From the NCBI GenBank assembly GCA_043806315.1, contig JAZDHF010000110.1:1-26050 (forward strand): a stretch of DNA of 26,050 nt, read 5' to 3'. The translations under genes were made by a program, and so were the position numbers. Source of the stretch: SBAX01 sp043806315. GTDB taxonomy: Bacteria; Planctomycetota; Phycisphaerae; UBA1845. How positions within the stretch are numbered: position 1 is the stretch's first letter; the number at the start of each line of letters is the position of its first letter. The notes below the pieces were generated by a model. The model was not told where the DNA came from and searched no databases. It was given only the letters and a program-made list of their open reading frames with translations. Positions 8,237 to 15,838 of the stretch are shown one piece after another.

Positions 8237-9162
8237 TCGCCCCCCTCAACGGAGCGGACGGTCTTGTCGTTGACCTGGAGGGTCCCGCCGCCGGGCGATG
8301 CCGGCGCCGCCGCGTGACGCTCGGCGCGAACGGTCTCGCGGTACTTTCGCCACTGCTTCTGCACGACCGCGAGCCTCGATCCCACCTGTTTCATGTCCGC
8401 CGGACGTTCGCCCGGGTTCTCCCGACAACACTCCATCACCAGGACGGACAGGGAGACGGGAATCTTATCGTTGAGTTCGACGGGAGCAATGGGTTTGTCG
8501 GAGGTGACCAGGCTGAAGCCGCCGCGGGCGTCGGTCCCGCGGATCGCCGTGGGGTACTTCTCCGAAGTGAGCACCCAGTACATGGTCGCTCCGAGATTGA
8601 ACACGTCGGTGCGCTGATCGAGGCGCAGGCGGCGCACCTGTTCGGGAGCGATGTAATCCGGCGTGCCTTGAATCCGTTCCTTGCGGTGATGGATGGGGCA
8701 GGCTTGGCCGAAGTCGATCACCTTCACGACGCCTCGCGGGGCGAGCATGATGTTGGTGGGCTTGATGTCGGCGTGGACGTAGCCCGCGTCGTGCAGCGCG
8801 TCGAGGCCGGCCGCGATCTTGCGGAACAGCGTTAGGAATGTGTTGAGCCGGTTCGGCCGGGCTTTTTCGAGGTTCAGCCCGTCCACCCAATCCATCACCA
8901 GGTACAGCTCCCGCACGGCGAGGAATCGGCGCACGCGGTGCAGATGGAAGCTGTGACGCAGGTAGGCATGGCTGATCTTGCTGCTGACCGCGAACTCGTT
9001 CTCGGTCTGATCCAGAAAGCGGACGTCGTCGGGCGAGTCGCGGACGACCTGCTTGACCGCGTAGGTCTTGCCGGACTTTAGCTCGACGCCGAGCATGATC
9101 TTGGACCCGGCCCCGACGCCGATCTGCTTGGTGATCCGGTATCCGGGAAGAGGGTCGCTCAC
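8233..9162 (-). CDS. serine/threonine protein kinase, soluble
   Basis: The protein has 309 residues. It begins at GTG 9162 after a GAGG site. It is a complete Hanks-type kinase domain: glycine loop 'GVGAGSKIMLG' (15-25), Lys37 in 'YAVKQV', catalytic loop 'HADIKPTN' (130-137, with Ala in place of Arg of HRD), 'DFG' at 150-152, 'APE' at 172-174 and Asp186 in the F helix. The missing HRD arginine suggests an enzyme not dependent on activation-loop phosphorylation. There is no transmembrane segment or PASTA/sensor domain; residues 280-309 are a short flexible tail. It is the first gene of a two-gene operon with the phosphatase. Confidence 0.92.
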   Translation of the reverse strand: MSDPLPGYRITKQIGVGAGSKIMLGVELKSGKTYAVKQVVRDSPDDVRFLDQTENEFAVSSKISHAYLRHSFHLHRVRRFLAVRELYLVMDWVDGLNLEKARPNRLNTFLTLFRKIAAGLDALHDAGYVHADIKPTNIMLAPRGVVKVIDFGQACPIHHRKERIQGTPDYIAPEQVRRLRLDQRTDVFNLGATMYWVLTSEKYPTAIRGTDARGGFSLVTSDKPIAPVELNDKIPVSLSVLVMECCRENPGERPADMKQVGSRLAVVQKQWRKYRETVRAERHAAAPASPGGGTLQVNDKTVRSVEGGE

Positions 9163-9552
9163 CAGGTCATCCTCGAGGCCGCTCGGTCACATCCGATTCG
9201 GCGCCACAACTTCTTACAGGTTCCCGTGATCGCAAGTCCGCTTGGACCGACCTGATCCATGCCGCCATTCCCCACCCGTCGGCCGGCAACGCAGGCCCGA
9301 GGCAGCGGCGCCATCCCCAGGTTCGCTCCGGCCCGCTGAGGCCACCAAGAATAGCGGCTTCCCGCAGGTGGGACTACCGCTCAAGGACGACTCGTTCAGC
9401 GTTCGGGGCGCCGGGCGATAGGTCCGATATCGCCGATCCCGCCGCGGCAGCGTCATCGGGACTCGTGGCAAGCCGTCCGGTGGGCTGGCGAACTCGCGGG
9501 GCAGCGTCTAAAAGCATCGTCGTCAACCGGAAGGGGCCAAAGGCGCGCAACA
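9163..9552. other. 390-bp intergenic region without a supported gene
   Basis: This region lies between the divergent kinase and alcohol dehydrogenase genes. It has open frames on both strands (for example 9214-9471 on the minus strand), but they are Arg/Pro/Gly-rich, lack ribosome-binding sites and resemble nothing. It should contain the two divergent promoters; I found no convincing -35/-10 pair. Confidence 0.5.
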
Positions 9553-10557
9553 ATGAGAGCGATGGTTCTACGTCAACCGATGCCGGTCGCGAACCGTCCG
9601 CTGACGATGGTCGAGGTTCCCGATCCGCAGCCGGCGGACTTGGAGGTCCTGGTTCGCGTCCACGCGTGCGGAGTCTGTCGGACGGACCTGCACGTCGTCG
9701 AGGGCGATTTGCTGGTTCGGCGATCCCCGGTGATTCCCGGACATCAGGTCGTCGGAACGGTGAGCTCCTTGGGATCGCACTGCCGGCGCTTCCAAATCGG
9801 CGACCGCGTCGGCGTCGCCTGGTTGCATCGGACGTGCGGAGCGTGCGAGTTCTGCGGACGCGATGCGGAGAATCTGTGTACCGAAGCCGAGTTCACCGGC
9901 TGGACCGTCGATGGCGGATACGCGGAGTGCGTCCGCGTGCCAGAAGCGTTCGCCTATCGACTCCCCGAGGGCTTGGACGAGGGCAAGGCGGCGCCGCTGT
10001 TGTGCGCGGGCGTGATCGGCTATCGCGCGCTGCGCTTGAGCGGCATTCAACCCGGACAACGGCTGGGGCTGTACGGTTTCGGAGCGTCCGCGCACATCGC
10101 CATCCAGGTCGCCCGCCACTGGGGCTGCGCGGTGTACGTCTTCACCCGCCGTGAGACCAATCGACGACTGGCCCGCGACCTCGGGGCGGAGTGGACGGGC
10201 GACGCGTCGCAGGGATCGCCCGCGCGTCTGCACGCCGCGGTGGTCTTCGCCCCGGCGGGGGAGCTGGTGCCGGTCGCGCTCGAGGCCCTGGAACGGGGCG
10301 GCACGGTGGCGCTCGCGGGCATTCACCTGAGTCCGATCCCCGCGCTGGACTACACCAAGCATCTCTATCACGAGCGGGCCGTCCGCAGTGTGGCCAACGC
10401 CACGCGTAAGAACGCCGAGGAGCTCCTCGCCCTCGCCGCCGCGATTTCCATTCAAACGACGACCCGCAAATATCCACTGGAACGCGCCAACGAGGCGCTG
10501 CTGGACCTCAAGACCGGGAAGCTCACCGGTGCCGCCGTGCTGACTTGCTCGTCCTAG
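9553..10557 (+). CDS. zinc-dependent alcohol dehydrogenase family protein
   Basis: The protein has 334 residues, a medium-chain dehydrogenase. Cys39 and Asp45 lie in 'CGVCRTDLH'. The catalytic-zinc block reads 'PGHQVVG' (Gln65 where most members have Glu). Structural-zinc cysteines 95, 98, 101 and 109 lie in 'CGACEFCGRDAENLC'. Cys151 is the third catalytic ligand, and 'YGFGASAHIA' (174-183) is the NAD(P)-binding turn. The order of motifs and length fit the TIGR02822-type zinc-binding alcohol dehydrogenases. It should oxidise alcohols or reduce aldehydes with NAD(P); the substrate cannot be told. It appears to be a single gene, with palindromes directly after its stop. The ribosome-binding site is weak (GAAGGGG upstream). 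Confidence 0.88.
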   Translation: MRAMVLRQPMPVANRPLTMVEVPDPQPADLEVLVRVHACGVCRTDLHVVEGDLLVRRSPVIPGHQVVGTVSSLGSHCRRFQIGDRVGVAWLHRTCGACEFCGRDAENLCTEAEFTGWTVDGGYAECVRVPEAFAYRLPEGLDEGKAAPLLCAGVIGYRALRLSGIQPGQRLGLYGFGASAHIAIQVARHWGCAVYVFTRRETNRRLARDLGAEWTGDASQGSPARLHAAVVFAPAGELVPVALEALERGGTVALAGIHLSPIPALDYTKHLYHERAVRSVANATRKNAEELLALAAAISIQTTTRKYPLERANEALLDLKTGKLTGAAVLTCSS

Positions 10558-10818
10558 CGCTACAACGCTACGTTCCTCATCGGCGCCGATCGGGGTGCCT
10601 CGCTTTTCAGGCCGCTTGAGCGGCCTTTCGCCGCCGAAGGCGGCGTTTCAGGCCAGCCGTTTTACGGCTGGTAGCGCATCGACCCCAACGGCTTCTGTTC
10701 AGCCCGTTTCAACGGGCTTCCCAATCCGCGCGACAAGACAACTTAGCGTTGTAGTCCTGGCATCACGCCTTGTAAGTGCCGACTGGTGGCACACACCCGG
10801 TTCTCCTGTAGCTCGGGG
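10555..10818. repeat. cluster of seven or more short palindromes between convergent genes
   Basis: Successive perfect stems are: TAGCG/CGCTA (10555-10570), GGCCGC/GCGGCC (10610-10625), CGCCGCC/GGCGGCG (10629-10645), CCAGCCG/CGGCTGG (10653-10671), AGCCCGTT/AACGGGCT (10701-10718), ACAAC/GTTGT (10738-10752) and GTGCC/GGCAC (10776-10792). Loops are 2-7 nt and the stem sequences all differ. The second and third are followed by TTT. The region separates the convergent dehydrogenase and epimerase genes, so it can serve as a two-way terminator, but that needs only one hairpin. Confidence 0.7.
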
Positions 10819-12057
10819 CTATAGATTCACCACCAACGGTGTGGCCGGGCAGAGGGATTCAACTCGGCGCGGATCCACGGCAACGCCGAGTCCAGGGGCC
10901 TTCAATCGCGGCGGGCGGCCGGCATAGCCGAAGCGCAGTTCTTTCCGGACGACGTCGTCGCTCAGAAGGAACGACCCGAAACATCCTTCGGTCCAGGTGA
11001 CGCCGGGGCAGACTTCGAGAAAGCGCAGGCCTGCGGCGGAGAGGATGCTGGTCTCGCCGACCATGCAGCCCAGCTGGATGCGGACCTTTTCGCGCCGCGC
11101 CAGGGCGGCCAGGCGGAGAGACGGGAGCAACCCGCCGCACTTGCTGATGCGGATGTTGAAGCCGTCGGCCACGCCGAGTTGAATGAGCCGTTGAGCGTCG
11201 TCGATCGTAATGAGCGATTCGTCGTGGACGAAAAGGCGAGCCGCGGCATGAGCCTGACCTGCGGCATTCATCCCGCGGGTCACCTCCGCCCGCGCCGCCG
11301 TCACGAGGTCGCGAAGTTCCTCTTCCCTTCCTCGCGGCAGCGGTTGCTCCACGGCGCAGATCGGGGCGTCGCGTGTCGCGGAGAGCCATTCGATGGCACT
11401 CTCCTTCGACCAGGCGCCGTTGGCGTCGACCCGCAGGGTCGCCCGGCCTTTCGCAAGCGGACGACGGAGGTAGTTCAACACGGCTTGGAGATAGTCCCGA
11501 TCGCCCGGCGTGCCCACCTTCAGCTTGAAGTCCCGCAGGCCGCCCCAGTACATCAGCCGGAGTTGCCGCACCGTCCGGGAAAGGTCATCGCTCGCCAGGA
11601 CGCCGCTGAATCGGATTTGCCGGATGCTGCCGGGCGATCCGAAACCGGGTAGGCCCATCCATTGCACGACGGCGTCCATGTCGCGGTGATAGGCACGGAG
11701 CACCGCATCCAGTAGCGCCAGTTCGACGGCGGCTCGGGCGGCCGGCATCAGCCGGACGTCGTCGCCCCACGGCAAGGCCTCGATCGCCTCCAACGCCTCG
11801 GGGAACGACTGCGGATGAAAGCCGATGAGAAACGGAACAAACGTAGCCTGGATTCCGTGGACCACCGACTCGACGGTCTCTTGGGTCACGTAGGGACGGG
11901 GCAGGGTCTCGCCGTAGCCGACGATGCCGTTGGTCAACTCCACGGCCACCACGACGGGATCGGCATGGTCTCGTTGCGACGCGGCGTGGGTCACTCGCCC
12001 GCGAAGCGGAATCGAAAGCGGAAAAACGCTTACCCGATGAACGACAACCGCACGCAT
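10819..12057 (-). CDS. enolase-superfamily epimerase/cycloisomerase (dipeptide epimerase-like)
   Basis: The protein has 412 residues. It has the full muconate-lactonizing-subgroup catalytic set: Lys178 and Lys180 in 'DFKLKVG', metal ligands Asp211 ('VDANGAW'), Glu237 ('VEQPLP') and Asp279 ('VHDES'), and Lys306 in 'NIRISKCGG'. An N-terminal capping domain covers residues 1-140. This set is shared by L-Ala-D/L-Glu dipeptide epimerases, N-acylamino acid racemases and o-succinylbenzoate synthases. I favour a dipeptide epimerase because of the 'RISKCGG' form and the M19 dipeptidase a few genes away, but this is inference. It lies 113 bp downstream of the FG-GAP gene. No clear ribosome-binding site precedes ATG 12057. 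Residues about 385-412 extend beyond the usual end. Confidence 0.8.
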   Translation of the reverse strand: MRAVVVHRVSVFPLSIPLRGRVTHAASQRDHADPVVVAVELTNGIVGYGETLPRPYVTQETVESVVHGIQATFVPFLIGFHPQSFPEALEAIEALPWGDDVRLMPAARAAVELALLDAVLRAYHRDMDAVVQWMGLPGFGSPGSIRQIRFSGVLASDDLSRTVRQLRLMYWGGLRDFKLKVGTPGDRDYLQAVLNYLRRPLAKGRATLRVDANGAWSKESAIEWLSATRDAPICAVEQPLPRGREEELRDLVTAARAEVTRGMNAAGQAHAAARLFVHDESLITIDDAQRLIQLGVADGFNIRISKCGGLLPSLRLAALARREKVRIQLGCMVGETSILSAAGLRFLEVCPGVTWTEGCFGSFLLSDDVVRKELRFGYAGRPPRLKAPGLGVAVDPRRVESLCPATPLVVNL

Positions 12058-12170
12058 GGGCGGTCATGGTAGGGCAAACACTCAGAACCGGCACAACTGA
12101 CGTTATCGACACCGCTGCGCGGCTGTCTCCGTTGCGGTCGGGGTCGGCATGCTGCTCGCCGGCGCGCGGG

Positions 12171-13571
12171 TCAGTTCCCGCACGCAAACGCGCGTTGGAA
12201 GGCCGCGAGATCGCGAAGGTCCACGTCGCCGTCTTGATCGAAATCGGACCCGGCGCATTCCGCGGGGATCGCGGCGTGAGGGCCCGGGCCGGTCACGCAG
12301 GAGGTGAACGAACGGAAGTCGATCAGATCGGCGTCGCCGTCGCCGTCGAAATCGCCGGGCCCGATCGGTCCGATGTAATCGACGTAGGCCGATCCTGACG
12401 CATTGCCCGCCTCGTCACTCATCGGCGCTCCGAAGACGGCCCGGTCGCCGAAAAGACCGACGGACCATCCGAACCCATCCTGCGCCGCACCGTCTGCGGC
12501 GGTCAGCGTCCGATCCAAGCTCCAGGCGGCGCCGTCGAAGCGGAACAAATGGGCCGCGCCCGGGGTCGCGCTGGAGTCCAAGTCCCCCGGCTCGCCGATC
12601 AACAAGGCCTGGCCGGAAAGCGAAACTGAATGCCCGAACCAATGGAACAACGCCTCCGTCGGCGGCAGAAGCTTCTGCCTCTGCACCCAGGTGGCGCCGT
12701 TCCAGGTGAACACATACGCCGAGCCGGAGTCCGTCCGCGTGCCGTTGTCGAAGGGTGCTCCGATGACGGCCGTGTCGCCGTCTAACATAACGGACGAGCC
12801 AAACCCGTCCCCATCGTGTCCGTCGTCCGCAACCAGCTTCTGCTGCTCAACCCAGGTCGTGCCCGTGAAATGGAACCGATGGACGGCCCCAGCGTAGGTG
12901 TCGGTGGTGGAGGCGAAAGGGTTGCCGACCAGCACCGTCTCGCCGCGGACGCTCACGGCCTGCCCAAAAAAGTCGAAGTCGTCCGCATCGGGCGCGAACA
13001 GCTTTTGCTCCCGCGCCCACCGCTTCCCGTCAAAGCGAAAGACGTAGGCCGCACCCGACTTCGTCCCATGTTCATTATCCTCGTCCGCCCCGACGACGAT
13101 CACGTCCCCGTCCAGGGCGACCGCCGTTCCGAACTTCACCCTCGACGGGGCCGGATCGGGAGGCAGTTTCTGCACGAACCCCCAGTCGTTTCCGTCGAAG
13201 TGGTACACGTAGGCCGCTCCCGCCCCGCCGTCGCTTCCCACCGCGCCGATCACCAGCCGGTCTCCCTCGACGGCGACTGCGGTTCCGAACTCGTCACCGG
13301 CGATGACTTCCTCCGGGACGAGTTTTCGATCGACGACCCACGAGGAGCAGTCGCGTCGCAGCAAGTACGCAGCCCCGGCGTTCGCCCCGTTCTCATCGTC
13401 CTGGGGCGAGCCGACCACGGCCACGTTCCCCCACACGCTCACCGCGGACCCGTACCCATCGCCTTCGTCCAGCCCGTTCGGGACTACTTGGATCGGCGCG
13501 CCGCTCGCGCCGATCGCCGCGCCGAGCGACAAACCAATTCCGGCGAGTCTGCTCGCTCTACGATGCTTCAT
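12171..13571 (-). CDS. secreted FG-GAP-repeat protein with dockerin-like C-terminus
   Basis: The protein has 466 residues. ATG 13571 follows GAGGAG; a longer frame to 13694 is not supported. Residues 1-25 are a signal peptide ('LAGIGLSLGAAIGASGA'). Seven or so beta-propeller units of about 50 residues follow, each with a 'DGD.A.VGAP.D...G...GSAYVF.W.G..W....KL' pattern, as in integrin-alpha-like FG-GAP proteins. The C-terminus has two EF-hand loops, 'DFDGDGDADLIDF' and 'DFDQDGDVDLRDLAAFQ', characteristic of dockerin-like tails of planctomycete extracellular proteins. It probably acts outside the cytoplasm, with Ca2+ stabilising the tail. The binding partner is unknown. Confidence 0.9.
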   Translation of the reverse strand: MKHRRASRLAGIGLSLGAAIGASGAPIQVVPNGLDEGDGYGSAVSVWGNVAVVGSPQDDENGANAGAAYLLRRDCSSWVVDRKLVPEEVIAGDEFGTAVAVEGDRLVIGAVGSDGGAGAAYVYHFDGNDWGFVQKLPPDPAPSRVKFGTAVALDGDVIVVGADEDNEHGTKSGAAYVFRFDGKRWAREQKLFAPDADDFDFFGQAVSVRGETVLVGNPFASTTDTYAGAVHRFHFTGTTWVEQQKLVADDGHDGDGFGSSVMLDGDTAVIGAPFDNGTRTDSGSAYVFTWNGATWVQRQKLLPPTEALFHWFGHSVSLSGQALLIGEPGDLDSSATPGAAHLFRFDGAAWSLDRTLTAADGAAQDGFGWSVGLFGDRAVFGAPMSDEAGNASGSAYVDYIGPIGPGDFDGDGDADLIDFRSFTSCVTGPGPHAAIPAECAGSDFDQDGDVDLRDLAAFQRAFACGN

Positions 13572-13735
13572 GCTCCTCGGCCCCCGTCCCACGTCCGGTG
13601 TGTGCCGCTGACCTGAGCCACGCCTTACCCATAATAGCCCCGAGTAACGCGATAACCCAATCGTGATAACGGACCGTTGCGTTGCCGCGCTCACGCGATC
13701 CCCGAGGCTTGCTCCGGCACGTGGTCGCCGACCTG

Positions 13736-13764
13736 TTGACTCCGGCAGGGCCTTATCGTAGGAT
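13736..13764 (+). promoter_or_regulatory. sigma70-type promoter of the TetR/paa operon
   Basis: TTGACT (13736-13741) and TAGGAT (13759-13764) are 17 nt apart, matching the consensus at five and four positions. The predicted transcription start is near 13771, about 35 nt before the TetR gene. Confidence 0.55.
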
Positions 13765-13776
13765 TTATCGGCAAAG

Positions 13777-13786
13777 CAAGCGCTTG
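13777..13786. promoter_or_regulatory. palindromic operator, probably for the TetR repressor
   Basis: CAAGCGCTTG is a perfect 10-bp palindrome placed at about +7 to +16 from the predicted promoter and just before the ribosome-binding site of the TetR gene. Binding there would block transcription of the whole operon, giving autoregulation. That the adjacent TetR protein is the ligand is inference. Confidence 0.5.
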
Positions 13787-13804
13787 TTAGGGTGCTTGGA
13801 GCCG

Positions 13805-14395
13805 ATGATGACCGAGGCCACGGTTCAGCGACGTGACGAACTCTTGTTGGCTGCGGAACGGCTGTTCTCGGAGCGCGGCTACGAGGCCACCAGCGTGCGC
13901 GATATCGCCGACGCCCTGGCGATCAAGGCCGGCAGCCTCTACTCCCACATCGCCACCAAGGAGGATCTTCTGTGGGAGGTTCTGGGTCGTGCGGCGGATC
14001 GCTACTTTGAGGCCGTCCAGCCGATCGTCGAATCCGACCTCGTCACCGTCGAGAAACTTCGCCGGCTGATCGCGGCTCACGTGCGGGTCATCACCCAAAG
14101 TGCTTCGGCGGCCGCAGTCTACACCACCGAATGGCGGCACCTGACCGAACCGAGGCGAAGCGAGTTCGCGGCGCGCCGCGATGCCTATGAGCAGATCGTC
14201 CGCGGATTGGTCCACGATGCAATTCGCCAAGGGAGCTTCGGCGACGTCGATGAGAAGTTCGCCACCCTCTTGATTCTCTCGTCGATCAACTGGGTCTATC
14301 AATGGTACCGCCCCGACGGCCCCATGACGCCGGAGGAGATTGCAAGACGGATAACGGACCTGTTGTTCAATGGCCTACGCCGTGGGGGAGGATGA
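13805..14395 (+). CDS. TetR-family repressor, probable regulator of the paa genes
   Basis: The protein has 196 residues from ATG 13805 or 195 from ATG 13808; GGAG at 13798-13801 fits 13808 slightly better. Residues about 8-55 are a TetR helix-turn-helix: 'AAERLFSERGYEATSVRDIA' then 'LAIKAGSLYSHIATKEDLLW'. The C-terminal part is all-helical, as in KstR2/PaaR-type regulators, which usually sense acyl-CoA esters. Its position directly ahead of paaA, with a palindrome overlapping its transcription start, suggests a repressor released by phenylacetyl-CoA or a related thioester. The ligand is inferred. Confidence 0.85.
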   Translation: MMTEATVQRRDELLLAAERLFSERGYEATSVRDIADALAIKAGSLYSHIATKEDLLWEVLGRAADRYFEAVQPIVESDLVTVEKLRRLIAAHVRVITQSASAAAVYTTEWRHLTEPRRSEFAARRDAYEQIVRGLVHDAIRQGSFGDVDEKFATLLILSSINWVYQWYRPDGPMTPEEIARRITDLLFNGLRRGGG

Positions 14396-14398
14396 AGG

Positions 14399-14480
14399 AA
14401 TTGTCAATTGCCAATTTCCAATTGCCAATTTGCACGCGATGGTTTCTTAATTGGCAATTGGAAATTGGCAATCGACAATT
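14399..14480. repeat. 32-bp inverted repeat built of 7-bp AATTGCC-type units
   Basis: The left arm (14399-14430) is a 7-bp array: AATTGTC, AATTGCC, AATTTCC, AATTGCC, AATT. The right arm (14449-14480) is its reverse complement with one mismatch, around an 18-nt loop. It starts 3 nt after the TetR stop and ends just before the GGAG site of paaA. The transcript would form a 32-bp hairpin between the two genes. The AT-rich arms contrast with the genome. Confidence 0.9.
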
Positions 14481-14497
14481 GGTATGGAGATGTGGCA

Positions 14498-15484
14498 ATG
14501 GTCGTCGCAGTTGAGAAGAGTCTTGGCGGATTGTCGTCGGCGGAGTACGAGCGGAAGCTGGCGGGTTTCGAGGCGCGGATCAATCGCGGCGACAAGGTTG
14601 AGCCGGCCGACTGGATGCCGGATGAATATCGCCAACAACTGATCCGCCTGATTCACGTCCACGCCAACAGTGAAATCTGCGGAGCGCTGCCGGAGGGAAA
14701 ATGGATTCCGCACGCGCCGACCTTCAAACGAAAGCTCGCCCTCTGTGCGAAGGTCCAGGACGAAGTCGGCCACGCACAGTTGCTCTATCGCGCCGCGGAG
14801 ACCTTAGGCCGTAGTCGTGAACAGATGATCGAGGAACTGATTACCGGCAAGGCCAAGTTCTCCAACGTATTTCACTATCCGGCGGAGACCTGGGCCGATG
14901 TCGCCATCATCGCGTGGTTGATCGACGGCGCCGCGATGATCAATCAGACCATGATGGCGGAAGGATCATACGGGCCCTACGCCCGGGCGTTGAAACGCAT
15001 TTGCCATGAGGAAGCGTTTCACATGAAACATGGCTATGAGATGTGCGTCGTGCTCGCCGGGGGAACCAAAGTCCAGCGCGACATGTTGCAAGACGCCCTG
15101 AACCGCTGGTGGGCGCCGATCATGATGTTCCACGGGCCGTCGGATAGGGAATCCACACACACCGGCCTTCTCGTCCGCTGGCGCGTGAAACTCAAAACCA
15201 ATGACGAACAGCGACAACAGTTCCTCCGGCAGTTTGTCCCCAAGATGCTCGACCTGGGATTGAGAATACCCGACGAGGGACTTCATTATGACAAAGAGAC
15301 AGATACTTGGAATTACACAGAACCTGACTGGGAGGAACTCAAGCGCGTGGTTCGCGGCGGCGGACCGGTGACACACGAGCGACTGGAGGCCCGGCGCCTC
15401 GCCCACCAAGACGGCCAGTGGGTCCGCGAGGCCCTAGCCGCCGCGGCCGCCAAGCGACCGATTCCGATGCCGCCGAGTAATTGA
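14498..15484 (+). CDS. paaA: phenylacetyl-CoA 1,2-epoxidase catalytic subunit PaaA
   Basis: The protein has 328 residues. ATG 14498 follows GGAG at 14486-14489; a longer frame to 14408 begins inside the repeat and is rejected. It is a ferritin-like diiron protein: 'AKVQDEVGHAQLLYRA' (residues 84-99, with E89 and H92) and 'ICHEEAFHMKHGYEM' (168-182, with E171/E172 and H175) are the iron-binding helices, and 'MMAEGSYGPYARALKRIC' is highly typical. PaaA epoxidises the ring of phenylacetyl-CoA using O2 and electrons from PaaE, in a complex with PaaB, PaaC and PaaD. Length and motifs look intact. It is the first structural gene after the TetR regulator. Confidence 0.95.
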   Translation: MVVAVEKSLGGLSSAEYERKLAGFEARINRGDKVEPADWMPDEYRQQLIRLIHVHANSEICGALPEGKWIPHAPTFKRKLALCAKVQDEVGHAQLLYRAAETLGRSREQMIEELITGKAKFSNVFHYPAETWADVAIIAWLIDGAAMINQTMMAEGSYGPYARALKRICHEEAFHMKHGYEMCVVLAGGTKVQRDMLQDALNRWWAPIMMFHGPSDRESTHTGLLVRWRVKLKTNDEQRQQFLRQFVPKMLDLGLRIPDEGLHYDKETDTWNYTEPDWEELKRVVRGGGPVTHERLEARRLAHQDGQWVREALAAAAAKRPIPMPPSN

Positions 15485-15517
15485 TTGTTGATTGCCGATT
15501 TTCGATTCTCGATTGAG
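15483..15517 (+). repeat. 7-bp tandem array GATTNNY, five units
   Basis: The units are GATTGTT, GATTGCC, GATTTTC, GATTCTC and GATTGAG. The array overlaps the last bases of the paaA stop codon and ends directly before the ribosome-binding site of the next gene. It resembles one arm of the repeat at 14399-14480 without the inverted partner. Confidence 0.75.
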
Positions 15518-15525
15518 AGGAAGCA

Positions 15526-15798
15526 ATGATTCGACCGGAAGATGCCCGAAAGCATCTGGACAAGCGTCCGTTTGAAGCATTTCGCATTTGCCTGACGGAT
15601 GGCCAAACGTACGACGTTCGCCACCCTGACTTATGCGTGGTCGATCGGTCGACGATCTACGTCGGCGTGCCTGATCCAAGACGACCGGGTGTGGCGATGG
15701 ACGTACATCACTGCGCGCTCGTCCACATCGTGCGGTTTGAGCCGCTGAACGCGCAGCGGCGACACTCGCCGCGCGGGAGGAATGGTCGTAAGGGTTAG
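15526..15798 (+). CDS. small conserved hypothetical protein (planctomycete type)
   Basis: The protein has 90 residues with an AGAGGAAG site before ATG 15526. 'LDKRPFEAFRICLTDGQTYD' followed by 'VRHPDLCVVDRSTIYVG' matches a small beta-rich protein that is common and multi-copy in planctomycetes ('L...PF.PF.I.L.DGR...V.HPEF..V...T..V'). No function is known. The last 14 residues are basic and not conserved in my memory of the family. It is not a normal member of paa operons, so it appears to have been inserted between paaA and paaB. Confidence 0.65.
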   Translation: MIRPEDARKHLDKRPFEAFRICLTDGQTYDVRHPDLCVVDRSTIYVGVPDPRRPGVAMDVHHCALVHIVRFEPLNAQRRHSPRGRNGRKG

Positions 15799-15817
15799 GA
15801 GGAAGCCGGGAACCAAA

Positions 15818-15838
15818 GGCGGGCAGAGCCCGCCCTAC
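15818..15838 (-). repeat. GTAGGGC-family palindrome between paaB ribosome-binding site and start
   Basis: GGCGGGC (15818-15824) and GCCCGCC (15828-15834) form a 7-bp stem with a 3-nt loop, followed by CTAC. In reverse it reads GTAGGGCGGGC, the same opening as the two palindromes at 18171 and 18251. It separates a strong AGGAGG (15797-15802) from ATG 15839 of paaB. Confidence 0.6.

Noticed and set aside
9214..9471. 85-codon minus-strand frame in the 9163-9552 gap
   Set aside because: Arg/Pro/Gly-rich, no start signal, no similarity.
9613..9760. Alcohol dehydrogenase with GHQ in place of GHE as an inactive variant
   Set aside because: All zinc-binding cysteines and the cofactor turn are present, and GHQ is tolerated in this subfamily as far as I recall, so it is not good evidence of inactivity.
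9568..10455. 295-codon minus-strand frame opposite the alcohol dehydrogenase
   Set aside because: Antisense shadow; the plus strand has a complete, motif-rich dehydrogenase.
14408..14497. 30-codon extension of paaA from a TTG
   Set aside because: It lies inside the inverted repeat; ATG 14498 has a good ribosome-binding site and the expected PaaA N-terminus.
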